This document shows, one piece after another, positions 16,301 through 23,387 of a DNA stretch of 28,658 bases (position 1 is the stretch's first letter; each line of letters begins with the position of its first letter). The notes beneath the pieces were generated by a model. It made no database searches and was not told the origin of the DNA. It saw only the letters and a list, made by a program, of their open reading frames with translations. The stretch comes from Planctomycetaceae bacterium. Its GTDB lineage: Bacteria; Planctomycetota; Planctomycetia; Pirellulales; Thermoguttaceae. A program made the position numbers and the translations under genes. The stretch spans positions 1-28,658 of the forward strand of contig JAITST010000516.1 of assembly GCA_031287585.1 (NCBI GenBank), written 5' to 3'.

Positions 16301-17116
16301 AACGGTTTCAAAATTCGAGTAAATCCAACTCTCGCCGTCCAGCCGGAAACAAAAACCGTTTCGTTACGTCTCTGCGATAATCAGGAAACCGCAAACAAAT
16401 TAACAATCGAATCGCTTATCTATCTTTTCTACCAACATAAAAAGTTCGAAATCGAAACGCAAATCCGTTGGCTGCCGAACGTAGAAAAACTAAAAATCTA
16501 CGCAACTCAACTAACAAATTCGGCGGGAAAATTCAATCTGAAACAAGATGTCGGGCTGCTGATAGCAAATCGCGCAGTAGAACCGGAGCGGATAAAAATT
16601 CCGAGAACCAAAGAAGAGTACAAAACTTTCCTGACAAACGCAACGCAAAAAATCCCCAACGCCGTAACAGAGATAACAAAACTACTGGAACCGCTCCTGA
16701 CATCGTACCATCAGGCGAAACTCGCGTTAGAAAAATTACCGGGAAAATTCCAGTCGGCAAAAGAAGACACCGAGCAAAACCTAGAAAACTTGACAACCCA
16801 AAACTTCTTGCAAACCACAAACTGGCAGTCGTTGCAAAACTACCCCCGATACTTCAAAGCGGTCGCAATCCGTCTGGAAAAGTTGACTTCCGGCGGACTA
16901 ACTCACGACACCGAAGCGGCAAAAGAATTACAAGCGTTGCAACAGCGTTACAATAAAATAAAATCCGAACAACCAGCAAACACGGAACTGGAAAATTTAC
17001 GTTGGATGTTAGAAGAATACAGAGTATCGCTATTCGCCCAAAAACTGGGAACCCAAATGAAAATCTCCGCGCAGAGAATAGAGAAACAGTTTGAGAAGGT
17101 GAACGAAACGCTGTAA
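13313..17116 (+). CDS. hrpA: ATP-dependent RNA helicase HrpA
   Basis: This is a DEAH-box RNA helicase, 1267 residues, close to the 1300 of E. coli HrpA. It shows motif I GETGSGKST (31-39), motif II DEAH (128-131), motif III SAT (160-162), the helicase C-terminal domain with ATNVAESSLTVPG, and motif VI QRAGRCGR. HA2 and OB regions follow. The last half (about 600-1267) carries the long HrpA-specific extension (DUF3418 type), including NFGTLRPKEAREIFIQSALV and a coiled, basic C-terminus. HrpA acts in mRNA processing and rescue of stalled or collided ribosomes in E. coli. The start at 13313 has no Shine-Dalgarno sequence; the upstream bases belong to an AT-rich repeat. The + strand is strongly A/C-rich here, unlike neighbours such as the Rpn gene. 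Confidence 0.95.
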   Translation: MSAADLSLPILQHREQIANLINQNQTVVICGETGSGKSTQLPKLCLEMGRGKKLVIGHTQPRRIAARSVAARIADELQIPLGTTVGYKIRFQDQTAPETRIKLMTDGILLAESQNDRLFRRYDTIIIDEAHERSLNIDFLLGMMKRVLPKRPDLKLIITSATIDATRFAQHFADQNGKPAPVIEVAGRTYPIETFYRPLNETYQEDETENDTLPDIYDAVTRTVGECIEIGHGDILIFMPTERDILETAKHLRAASFPARERKLEILPLYARLSTKEQQRIFQNSPHRKIVIATNVAESSLTVPGIRFVIDTGTARISRYSGRTKTQRLPIDPVSQSSADQRAGRCGRCGAGVCFRLYEKSDYEKRPRYTTPEIQRTNLASVILQTLSLKLGAIERFPFLDPPQSQAIKDGYKTLREIGAIDSQGGLTNLGIRLSKLPVDPRIGRMILAAEEENCLADMLVIAAVLEIQDPRERPFEQREKADTAHEKFANPESDFLAYLNLWNFYQHLKSTLSQNQLRKACTQNFINYNRMREWTDIHIQLLSIWHETKNNNPPLTTKSAVQTTDNPQQTDYNSLHRSILTGFLSGIANRDDSENKEYNAVGGKFLIWPGSGMVHQKKKHQWIVAVERVETTRRYLRTVACIDPAWIEPLAEHLLQRTITEPHWNSETGYVHAYEKVTLFGLTIIPKRRVNFGTLRPKEAREIFIQSALVDGDFTSTIPFVIANENLVNEVLELQDKFRRPDLLTDTSARYEFYNLNLPQEVYDRDSLEKFWKTATGGQRQSLFMSIDLLCRLPVNELMLASFPNKLQTITGDIPLNYKYEPGEQDDGITVIVSRETLNQLTPTQLSWLVPGMLEEKITTLLRNLPKEIRRQIVPIPDTVKKILPEFQKNPSSDVLSRETLEAKLATIITRVAGRRVTATDFNEIQLPTELKMNIRVVDEQGKTIKESRDLKELKNELQVKTTNTLPDSTDPKWNRDNITAWDFGTLPESIECERNGFKIRVNPTLAVQPETKTVSLRLCDNQETANKLTIESLIYLFYQHKKFEIETQIRWLPNVEKLKIYATQLTNSAGKFNLKQDVGLLIANRAVEPERIKIPRTKEEYKTFLTNATQKIPNAVTEITKLLEPLLTSYHQAKLALEKLPGKFQSAKEDTEQNLENLTTQNFLQTTNWQSLQNYPRYFKAVAIRLEKLTSGGLTHDTEAAKELQALQQRYNKIKSEQPANTELENLRWMLEEYRVSLFAQKLGTQMKISAQRIEKQFEKVNETL

Positions 17117-17147
17117 AGGCGTAAGATGATGTAAAGACGTAAGATGA
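17112..17147. repeat. 18-bp tandem duplication at the hrpA stop
   Basis: The unit TGTAAAGGCGTAAGATGA (17112-17129) is repeated with one change (17130-17147). The first copy contains the hrpA stop codon (TAA 17114-17116). Confidence 0.85.
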
Positions 17148-17157
17148 AATGTCTCTA

Positions 17158-17370
17158 CAATCTTTGCCCCGTAGGGGGCTGAATCTGGATAACCCCGTGC
17201 GATAGCACGGGGTAAGTATCGTGAACAATCCAACCCCGTAAGGGGTTGAATAAAGTATTTGATTCATCAGCAGTATTGTTGCCCCCCTTGCGGGGGTCGG
17301 TCTTTTTGTGTACCTACCCCGTGCTTTCGCACGGGGTTATCGATATTTAGCCCCTACGGGGCAAGGATTC
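17158..17370. repeat. GC-rich REPIN-like palindromic element, copy 1 (complete)
   Basis: The element is two inverted units about a short centre. The left unit is CCCCGTAGGGG (17167-17177), ACCCCGTGC..GCACGGGGT (17192-17213) and AACCCCGTAAGGGGTT (17232-17247). The right unit mirrors it: CCCCCTTGCGGGGG (17283-17296), ACCCCGTGC..GCACGGGGT (17316-17337) and CCCCTACGGGG (17351-17361). The ends are AATC(T/C)TTGCCCC and its complement. It lies between the convergent hrpA and carboxypeptidase-like genes. Confidence 0.85.
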
Positions 17371-17460
17371 AGAATCATTGCGTAACGTCTCTAAAAATTT
17401 CAACCGTACTCGGTATCATATTCACATCGCCATCGCCTTCGTTCGACGGCAACACACCGT

Positions 17461-19314
17461 TCATTTCTTCTCGTCCCTCTCCCTCAACAATAATTTCAAT
17501 TCTCGCCGTTCACCCGATTTTAGTTTCAACGTTTCGGTGACAGGTTTGTAACGTCGCGTTTCGTCAAACCCGACTGCTGACAGCGTAAACTCTTCGTCCG
17601 CGAGAATCGGACGATAACGCCACATTACCGCCGCGTTGTCGAGAATACCAAATTCGACACCCAACTGGTGTCTGTCAATCATTGTGCAAATTTCTACTCC
17701 GTTGTCAGTAACCGTTATCGGGTCTTGAAATTCAACATTTATGTACTTGACCTGAAAAGTATTTTGCGGCATCGGTTTTCCATCTGGTTCGAGACACGCG
17801 ACTTTCACCTCTGCCGGTTCGTAGGGAGCAACGTCAATTGACAGCGTTGACTGCGAATCCAAATCACCGAGTATCGCGTACCAATTATTCGACCACTTTT
17901 CTTGATTCGGCAGCCGAAACCGGAACGGAAAATAGCGTATAACGTTCCCATCGACTAATTCTATGCGGCAGTTTTTCAACCCGACGGGAACTTTTAACGT
18001 CGAAACGGTCTCGCTAAATTTCGTGCTGTCCCACCAATTTTTCCCCTGAAATTCGCCGTGAACCAGTAACGACAGGTTATTGTGATTTTTCGTAAAATCA
18101 TTCGTCACCAGAATTGTCAGGTCAAACGTTTTCAGACCTCGGCATTCGACTTCCTGAACCACCTGCTCTGTCAATGTAATGTCCTGATTCACAAACTTAA
18201 CGGTACTGTTCTCCGCCGGAAGTTCTTGCTTCGGCGCGGTTTTGCCTGTCCAAAGTTCCGAGTTACACAAGTTGACATAAGCCGCTTCCGGCGCAAGTTC
18301 GTCACCGTACCGTTCGTATTCCATTAACACACCATAATTCAAAACATACAGTCCCGGATTGAGCGGACGGAATTGAAAACGTCCTTCTGAATCGGTAATA
18401 GCATCGCGGCATGCGGCATCGTGACCGTGCCGCCGCACTGCGGTACTGTCTTTGAGCAGCAAACTCAAACGAACATTCGACACCGCTTTGCCGTCAACAT
18501 CAACCGCCCGCCCTTTCAATACGACACCGTTTTGAAGACGCAACGTTCCGAGTTCCGCGTCGTTCTCTTTCAACGCTGCATAAAACGGAGCCGCGTCGTT
18601 CGGAAGAATCCACAGCAACCGCTCCTTACCGGGTAGCGTTCCGATAACAAATTTGCCGTCCTTATCTGTTCGGATTTCCGTCTGAACGGTGTTTCCCGAC
18701 TCGTCTTCGGACGACGCAAAAACAAGAACAGACGCTGCCGGTTTTCCCGTTGGTGTCAATACGGCAGCGGAAACTTTCGCGGAACGTGTCAGCGGAATCG
18801 TTACGTGTGCGGTATTGTCTGGCAGTTTGAAGGATTCACGGAAAGTGGATAATTTCTCGTACAGAAAACCACAACTGATATAATCGGGATGTGCCGCGTT
18901 TACGAGTAAAATCAAATCGGGGTCACTCGCTTGCTCTTTTGTGACAGGAAATTGATACGAACCATCGGCGTTGCTCGTCAAACGAAATTCCGCCAGCGTT
19001 ACAATCCGCGTTATGGTTTCAGAATTATAAGCCAATGACGGATTATGAAGCATTTGTACGATAACTTTCGCTCCGGCAACCGGTTTTTGGTTTTCGTCTC
19101 TGACGAATAAGCGGATTTCCTCATCGGACGGAGCGGTTGTGTCTGCGGCGGTATTATTTACCGCGTAACTTGCGAGCAGCACTGTTACGAACGCCGCCAG
19201 CGGAATTTTCAGTGAGAGTAACGAAACGATACTAACAAGGCAAATCATAACACCGAGAATCTCAAACGTCATTTTGCGTCCAATCGGACGGCGAACTGTT
19301 TTCGTGTTGAACAT
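17461..19314 (-). CDS. Membrane-anchored protein with carboxypeptidase-regulatory-like domains
   Basis: This is a 617-residue protein anchored by two N-terminal hydrophobic segments (about residues 17-36 and 38-54), with the rest presumably outside the cytoplasm. It contains repeated Ig-like beta-sandwich modules of the carboxypeptidase regulatory (Cna-B/transthyretin-like) type. Examples are IRLFVRDENQKPVAGAKV, VLTPTGKPAASVLVFAS...TDKDGKFVIGTLPG and GRAVDVDGKAVSNVRLSL...TDSEGRFQFRPLNPG, with the typical G-x-P/A-V and D-G-x-F motifs. Such proteins are common in planctomycetes as surface or peptide-binding factors; no catalytic domain is visible. AAAGGAGAT lies about 8 bases upstream of 19314 and supports this start. 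It reads convergent to hrpA across the palindromic element. Confidence 0.78.
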   Translation of the reverse strand: MFNTKTVRRPIGRKMTFEILGVMICLVSIVSLLSLKIPLAAFVTVLLASYAVNNTAADTTAPSDEEIRLFVRDENQKPVAGAKVIVQMLHNPSLAYNSETITRIVTLAEFRLTSNADGSYQFPVTKEQASDPDLILLVNAAHPDYISCGFLYEKLSTFRESFKLPDNTAHVTIPLTRSAKVSAAVLTPTGKPAASVLVFASSEDESGNTVQTEIRTDKDGKFVIGTLPGKERLLWILPNDAAPFYAALKENDAELGTLRLQNGVVLKGRAVDVDGKAVSNVRLSLLLKDSTAVRRHGHDAACRDAITDSEGRFQFRPLNPGLYVLNYGVLMEYERYGDELAPEAAYVNLCNSELWTGKTAPKQELPAENSTVKFVNQDITLTEQVVQEVECRGLKTFDLTILVTNDFTKNHNNLSLLVHGEFQGKNWWDSTKFSETVSTLKVPVGLKNCRIELVDGNVIRYFPFRFRLPNQEKWSNNWYAILGDLDSQSTLSIDVAPYEPAEVKVACLEPDGKPMPQNTFQVKYINVEFQDPITVTDNGVEICTMIDRHQLGVEFGILDNAAVMWRYRPILADEEFTLSAVGFDETRRYKPVTETLKLKSGERRELKLLLRERDEKK

Positions 19315-19461
19315 CGCTAAATCTCCTTTGAAAATTTAATTGGTTATACGGTTACACAAAACCCCGCCACGTTACTTCGTTGGCAAGTACCACCACTCTA
19401 TCAGACGTGAATGAGGTTGTCAAGTCATACAAATACAGAACCGCCGCTTGCAAATTTCGTT

Positions 19462-19497
19462 TGCGATGTGTAGAATAACTGCGATGTGTAGAATAAC
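19462..19497. repeat. Perfect 18-bp tandem duplication upstream of the Rpn gene
   Basis: TGCGATGTGTAGAATAAC occurs twice without spacer (19462-19479 and 19480-19497), about 60 bp before the Rpn start. A TTATAATT box (19545-19552) lies directly before the start codon at 19555. Confidence 0.9.
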
Positions 19498-19554
19498 ACT
19501 GTCAACATTTTTCCAGGTACGGGTGTTTTTTTCGGTTTTACGATTTATAATTAT

Positions 19555-20619
19555 ATGGTTGACGAACAACAGCGAACAGATATTCAGGATGACGTAGTTG
19601 CTCCATTGGATTTTGCGGAGTTTAAGAAGAAGTATCAGCACGACGCTTTTTGCAAGTCTCAGTTGCAAAAAGTCAGGAAGGCGCGGAAACTTTTGCAGCA
19701 TTTGTTCACGGCGGAATCGCTGGAACTGATTGACCTGGATAAGTTGGAAATCACAAGCGAGACGTTTGTTGACGACGAACTCAGCCGGTCGTATGCGGAC
19801 GTGGTTTACCGTGTGCCGCTGAAAAATTGCGACGAGGTGTTTGTCGTTTACATACTGATTGAACTGAAAACGGACGATGACCGGTGGACGGTTTTTCAAC
19901 TTTTGCGTTACGTTGTTCGTATTTGGGAACGTGAGTACAAGGCGGCGTTGGAGAATAAGGAGTTGACGACATCTTTGTTGCCGACGGTTGTGCCGATAAT
20001 TTTTCACCACGGCGAGACACGGTTTTCGTCACCGACGGAGTTGATCGGTTTGACTCGGACGGTTTGCGGGCTTGACGAGTTTGCGGTGAAGATGAGATGT
20101 ATGCTGGTAGATGTGCCGTCGGTTGCGGCTGGTGAGTTGCCGGAGGATTTGGAATTGCGGGCGTTGTACATGGTATTGAAAGCGGTATCAAGTAAGAACC
20201 CGCAGGCGGGGTTGATGGCGGTTTACGATACGATGAAACCGCTATTGCACGAGATGGAGTACCAACAGGAAATGCGTGATGATTTGTATTATGCGTTAAC
20301 GAGTGCGTCACATTTTTCTGTGGACGATTACAGTAGAATGGTTAATCACATTAATGACGAAAGGATTATGAGTATGACATCAGCAATTGATGAATTGTAC
20401 GCGAAAGGCGAGGCGAAAGGCAGAGTAGAGGGTAGGGTAGAGGGCGGAATAAAATCTGTTCTGACCGTTTTGCGGAAAAGATTTACAATTATTCCGCAAG
20501 ATATTGAAAATGCCGTCAGTGCTATGACTGACCCCATTGCGCTTCTCTCACTCGTTTCGGACGCGGTAGTCTGCGAATCACTCGACGAATTTCGTAACGC
20601 ATTGCCGCGTCACGAATAA
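19555..20619 (+). CDS. Rpn/YhgA-family putative nuclease (PD-(D/E)XK)
   Basis: This is a 354-residue protein of the Rpn family (recombination-promoting nuclease, formerly annotated as transposase_31 or YhgA-like). The family's PD-(D/E)XK-type core is visible: SRSYADVVYRV with Asp82, then YILIELKT with Glu103-Leu-Lys105 and Gln115 in QLLRY, followed by the TVVPIIFHHGETRF strand that is diagnostic. E. coli Rpn proteins cleave DNA and raise RecA-independent recombination. The C-terminal region ends in a helix preceded by a short Gly/Arg/Val/Glu repeat (GRVEGRVEGG, encoded by AGAGGGTAG-type repeats), a spot prone to length change. The start has no ribosome site, and TATAAT lies only 3 bp upstream, so the mRNA may be leaderless or start elsewhere. 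It ends 24 bp before hydF. Confidence 0.88.
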   Translation: MVDEQQRTDIQDDVVAPLDFAEFKKKYQHDAFCKSQLQKVRKARKLLQHLFTAESLELIDLDKLEITSETFVDDELSRSYADVVYRVPLKNCDEVFVVYILIELKTDDDRWTVFQLLRYVVRIWEREYKAALENKELTTSLLPTVVPIIFHHGETRFSSPTELIGLTRTVCGLDEFAVKMRCMLVDVPSVAAGELPEDLELRALYMVLKAVSSKNPQAGLMAVYDTMKPLLHEMEYQQEMRDDLYYALTSASHFSVDDYSRMVNHINDERIMSMTSAIDELYAKGEAKGRVEGRVEGGIKSVLTVLRKRFTIIPQDIENAVSAMTDPIALLSLVSDAVVCESLDEFRNALPRHE

Positions 20620-20643
20620 ATGATAAACAACCAAACATAAAAA

Positions 20644-21855
20644 ATGGGACTCAACGACACTCCTTCCGCCGACCGTGTTCACATCGGGATATTCGGCAAA
20701 CGTAACGCCGGAAAGTCTAGCATTGTCAACGCGATTACCGGTCAGGACATCGCTGTCGTGTCGGACATACGCGGGACTACCACCGACCCCGTTTACAAGG
20801 CGATGGAGTTGTTGCCAATCGGTGCGGTGATGGTCATTGATACGCCCGGAATCGACGACGAAGGGACGTTAGGCGAATTGCGTGTTCGGAAAGCGAAGCA
20901 GGTTTTGAACAAGTCCGACCTAGCGTTGTTGGTTGTTGACGCAACAACCAGCCGAACCGAAGCCGACAACGAACTCGTCGCCATATTCCGTGAGAAAAAA
21001 ATTCCGTTCATCATCGTTTACAACAAAACAGACTTGCTCGAAAAAATTCCGCAGGCAAACGACAACGAAATCTATGTCAGCGCGGTAACAAAGTTCCAAA
21101 TCGACGACTTAAAAACACGTATCGCGCCGCTTGCTGTAACCGAAGAGCCGAAATTGCGAATCGTCGGCGACTTGATTAGCCCGTCCGATTTCGTCGTGTT
21201 GGTAACGCCAATAGACAAAGCCGCGCCGAAAGGTCGCCTCATTTTGCCGCAGCAACAAACGATACGCGACATTCTTGAATCCGACGCAACCGCGATTGTT
21301 GTCAAAGAGTTTGAACTGCGCGAGACGCTCGAAAATCTCGGCAAGCGTCCGAAACTCGTCATCACCGACAGTCAGGCGTTTGCGAAAGTTTCCGCCGACA
21401 CGCCGAAGGACATTCTGTTGACATCGTTCTCGATTCTGTTCGCTCGTTACAAAGGTTCGCTGCTGAACTCGGTACGCGGCGCGAAAGCGTTGGAAAGTTT
21501 AACGGAATCGGATGCCGTTCTAATCGCAGAAGGTTGCACGCACCATCGCCAGTGCGACGACATCGGGACAGTCAAGTTGCCGCGTTGGATAAAAAATTAC
21601 ACGGGCAAACAAATCAACTTCGTGTTCACATCGGGGACAGAATTTCCAGACAACCTCTCACCGTACAAACTAATCATCCACTGCGGCGGCTGTATGCTCA
21701 ACGAACGCGAAATGCGGTACCGTGTCAAAACCGCCGCCGACCAAAAAATCCCGATAACAAATTACGGCATCGCAATCGCGTACATTCAAGGAATCCTAAA
21801 ACGCTCACTAGCGGTCTTTCCGGGAATCCTGTCTGAAATTGAAAACATTCAATAG
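20644..21855 (+). CDS. hydF: [FeFe] hydrogenase H-cluster maturation GTPase HydF
   Basis: HydF is the scaffold that assembles the 2Fe subcluster of [FeFe] hydrogenases, with radical-SAM partners HydE and HydG. The 403-residue chain has an N-terminal GTPase domain (P-loop GKRNAGKSS about 18-26, DTPG, NKTD), a middle dimerisation domain, and a C-terminal iron-sulfur domain. The cluster ligands are visible: Cys298-x-His300 in CTHHRQC, and HCGGC at 346-350, with the expected spacing of about 45 residues. Its presence implies an anaerobic, hydrogen-metabolising lifestyle. HydE, HydG and the hydrogenase are not in this window. Only 24 bp separate it from the Rpn gene upstream and 8 bp from clpS downstream, so it may be cotranscribed with clpS. 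Confidence 0.95.
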   Translation: MGLNDTPSADRVHIGIFGKRNAGKSSIVNAITGQDIAVVSDIRGTTTDPVYKAMELLPIGAVMVIDTPGIDDEGTLGELRVRKAKQVLNKSDLALLVVDATTSRTEADNELVAIFREKKIPFIIVYNKTDLLEKIPQANDNEIYVSAVTKFQIDDLKTRIAPLAVTEEPKLRIVGDLISPSDFVVLVTPIDKAAPKGRLILPQQQTIRDILESDATAIVVKEFELRETLENLGKRPKLVITDSQAFAKVSADTPKDILLTSFSILFARYKGSLLNSVRGAKALESLTESDAVLIAEGCTHHRQCDDIGTVKLPRWIKNYTGKQINFVFTSGTEFPDNLSPYKLIIHCGGCMLNEREMRYRVKTAADQKIPITNYGIAIAYIQGILKRSLAVFPGILSEIENIQ

Positions 21856-21863
21856 GAGAAATG

Positions 21864-22223
21864 ATGCAACAACAAGCAACACCCGACGCTCTCGAAACGG
21901 TAACAATCCCTGTTAAGAAAAAACGCCGCCGTTCAAAAAAAGAAGACAAACCGAAAGAGATTCCGCGATACAACGTAATCCTCTGGAATGACGACGAACA
22001 TTCATACGAGTACGTAATAATAATGTTAAACCAACTCTTCGGCTATCCGGTAGAAAAGGGTTTTCAGTTGGCGGATACAGTTGACAAACAAGGTAAGGCA
22101 ATAGTTCTAACGACAACGCTTGAACACGCCGAGTTCAAAAGAGACCAAATCCACGCATTCGGTTCGGACGTACTAATACAGAATTGTGTCGGCTCAATGT
22201 CTGCGTCAATTGAGAAAGTGTGA
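21864..22223 (+). CDS. clpS: ATP-dependent Clp protease adaptor ClpS
   Basis: ClpS binds N-degron proteins and hands them to the ClpA unfoldase (ClpC in some phyla). The 119-residue protein has a lysine/arginine-rich N-terminal extension (KKKRRRSKKEDKPKE) that is longer than in E. coli. The core begins at PRYNVILWNDDEHSYEYVI, with the N-degron pocket motif NDD, and continues GYPVEKGFQLADTVDKQGKAIVL and TTLEHAEFKRDQI. The Met at 21864 has GGAG five bases upstream; the Met at 21861 would leave only two bases, so I take 21864. It follows hydF by 8 bp, probably in one transcript. Confidence 0.92.
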   Translation: MQQQATPDALETVTIPVKKKRRRSKKEDKPKEIPRYNVILWNDDEHSYEYVIIMLNQLFGYPVEKGFQLADTVDKQGKAIVLTTTLEHAEFKRDQIHAFGSDVLIQNCVGSMSASIEKV

Positions 22224-22429
22224 ACGGTTATTATTTTACCCAACTCACCGACCCCGCAAACTTTTGCTTTTTTTTGATAATTTCTGCCGTTTTCGTAGAT
22301 AATCACGGTCAAAGGTCAGTTATTGATGTACAATTGCGAAACATTACGATATATGGTACGTGAGTTCACGCTACTCTGGGAAATTGATTAGTCCTTTTGG
22401 ACTGTCTTAACACTTTTGAGAGACCACAA

Positions 22430-23002
22430 ATGCAACATCAATCCGCGCGACAAAGTTACATTCAGGCAGAAGTTTACACCGCGACCCCGCAAAAGTTACA
22501 ACTGTTGCTGGTCGAAGCCGCGATTAAAAACGTGTTGCGTACTCAATTGCTCTGGAAAGAACAGAAGTACGATGCCGCGTTTGAAACGTTGACGCGGGCG
22601 CAGGACATTGTAGCCGAGATACTCTGTTCGCTGGACGTAGAAAAGGCACCGGACATCGCGAAGAAACTGGCATCGGTCTATATTTTCATCTTCCGCCGTC
22701 TGACCGAAGGCGGAATGACGCACGACTCGGCAAAACTCGACGACGCGTTAAGAATCCTAAATTCCGAACGCGAAACATGGCGGCTCGTCTGCGAGAAATT
22801 CGGTTCAACGTTACAGGACTCCGCGACATTGAATACAGATAACAAACCCCATCAAAACGAATCCGGATGGACATCCTCAACACCGGTTTCCGCAACCAGT
22901 ACAAACATCAAAACCACTTCCGCACAACTTGACCTATCTTCAAACAACACTCAGCGGACAGTAAAACCAAAAGCAAACATCGCCGGCGGTTGGGATGCGT
23001 AA
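22430..23002 (+). CDS. fliS: FliS-like flagellar export chaperone
   Basis: FliS is a cytosolic four-helix chaperone that holds flagellin before export and, with FliW and CsrA, times flagellin synthesis. The N-terminal 125 residues show the family's order: QSYIQAEVYTATPQKLQLLLVEAAI, a central helix with WKEQKYDAAFETLTRAQDIVAEIL, then DIAKKLASVYIFIFRRL. A low-complexity tail rich in Ser, Thr and Asn (about 130-190) ends in GGWDA, longer than the 130 residues of enteric FliS. The start at 22430 is preferred over 22397 because GAGAG lies upstream and the shorter form begins at the usual position. No flagellin, FliD or FliW gene is nearby. The next gene on the right is convergent, beyond repeats. 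Confidence 0.85.
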   Translation: MQHQSARQSYIQAEVYTATPQKLQLLLVEAAIKNVLRTQLLWKEQKYDAAFETLTRAQDIVAEILCSLDVEKAPDIAKKLASVYIFIFRRLTEGGMTHDSAKLDDALRILNSERETWRLVCEKFGSTLQDSATLNTDNKPHQNESGWTSSTPVSATSTNIKTTSAQLDLSSNNTQRTVKPKANIAGGWDA

Positions 23003-23116
23003 GTTGGATGTACGAGGATTTTCTTGGCAGGCAAACATTATTTTTGTTCCACAAGTTCATAGGTGAGCAAGTTATACATTTTTTGTTTTTCCAAATAAGG
23101 TCTGCTCGTGGCTACA

Positions 23117-23261
23117 AATCACTACCCCGTAGAGGTTAAGCATGGATAACCCCGCGCGCTAGCACGGGGTATGTACACAAGAATACCGACCCTGAAGGGG
23201 GTCAACAAGAACCGCCGCAGATTATAACTCTTTGTTCACCCCCCTTGCGGGGCAATGATTC
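23117..23261. repeat. GC-rich REPIN-like element, copy 2 (right unit truncated)
   Basis: The left unit is complete but decayed: CCCCGTAGAGG, then ACCCCGCGC..GCACGGGGT (near 23149-23170), then GACCCTGAAGGGGGTC. It is followed by the shared centre AACAAGAACCGCC (23204-23216) and CTTTGTTCA (23230-23238). The right unit keeps only CCCCTTGCGGGG and the terminal CAATGATTC. It is located between convergent fliS and vapC-like genes. Confidence 0.8.
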
Positions 23262-23277
23262 GTAGGAACGCAACACC

Positions 23278-23340
23278 CCGTCGGTGAAGCCGACGGCAAT
23301 ACGATTGTTATGATGTATTGCCGTCGGTTTTAACCGACGG
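23278..23340. repeat. CCGTCGG double-hairpin repeat
   Basis: Two hairpins, CCGTCGG-TGAAG-CCGACGG (23278-23296) and CCGTCGG-TTTTAA-CCGACGG (23321-23340), are joined by an inverted GCAATAC/GTATTGC around a 12-nt centre. The whole 23278-23340 can therefore also fold as one long palindrome. It lies just downstream of the second GC-rich element and ends 48 bp before the vapC-like stop. Confidence 0.8.
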
Positions 23341-23387
23341 AGACGGTGTCGCCCTGCATCACCATTTCAGCGTAGGATACATACTGC

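Noticed and set aside
19555..20619. Reading the Rpn-type gene as a transposase of an insertion sequence
   Set aside because: The family was once annotated as transposase, but the nuclease core is PD-(D/E)XK. No terminal inverted repeats or target duplications were found around it.
22354..22369. TGGTACG-tgag-TTCAC upstream of fliS, resembling a sigma54 -24/-12 promoter
   Set aside because: The -24 part is good, but the essential GC of the -12 element is absent, so I do not claim a sigma54 promoter.
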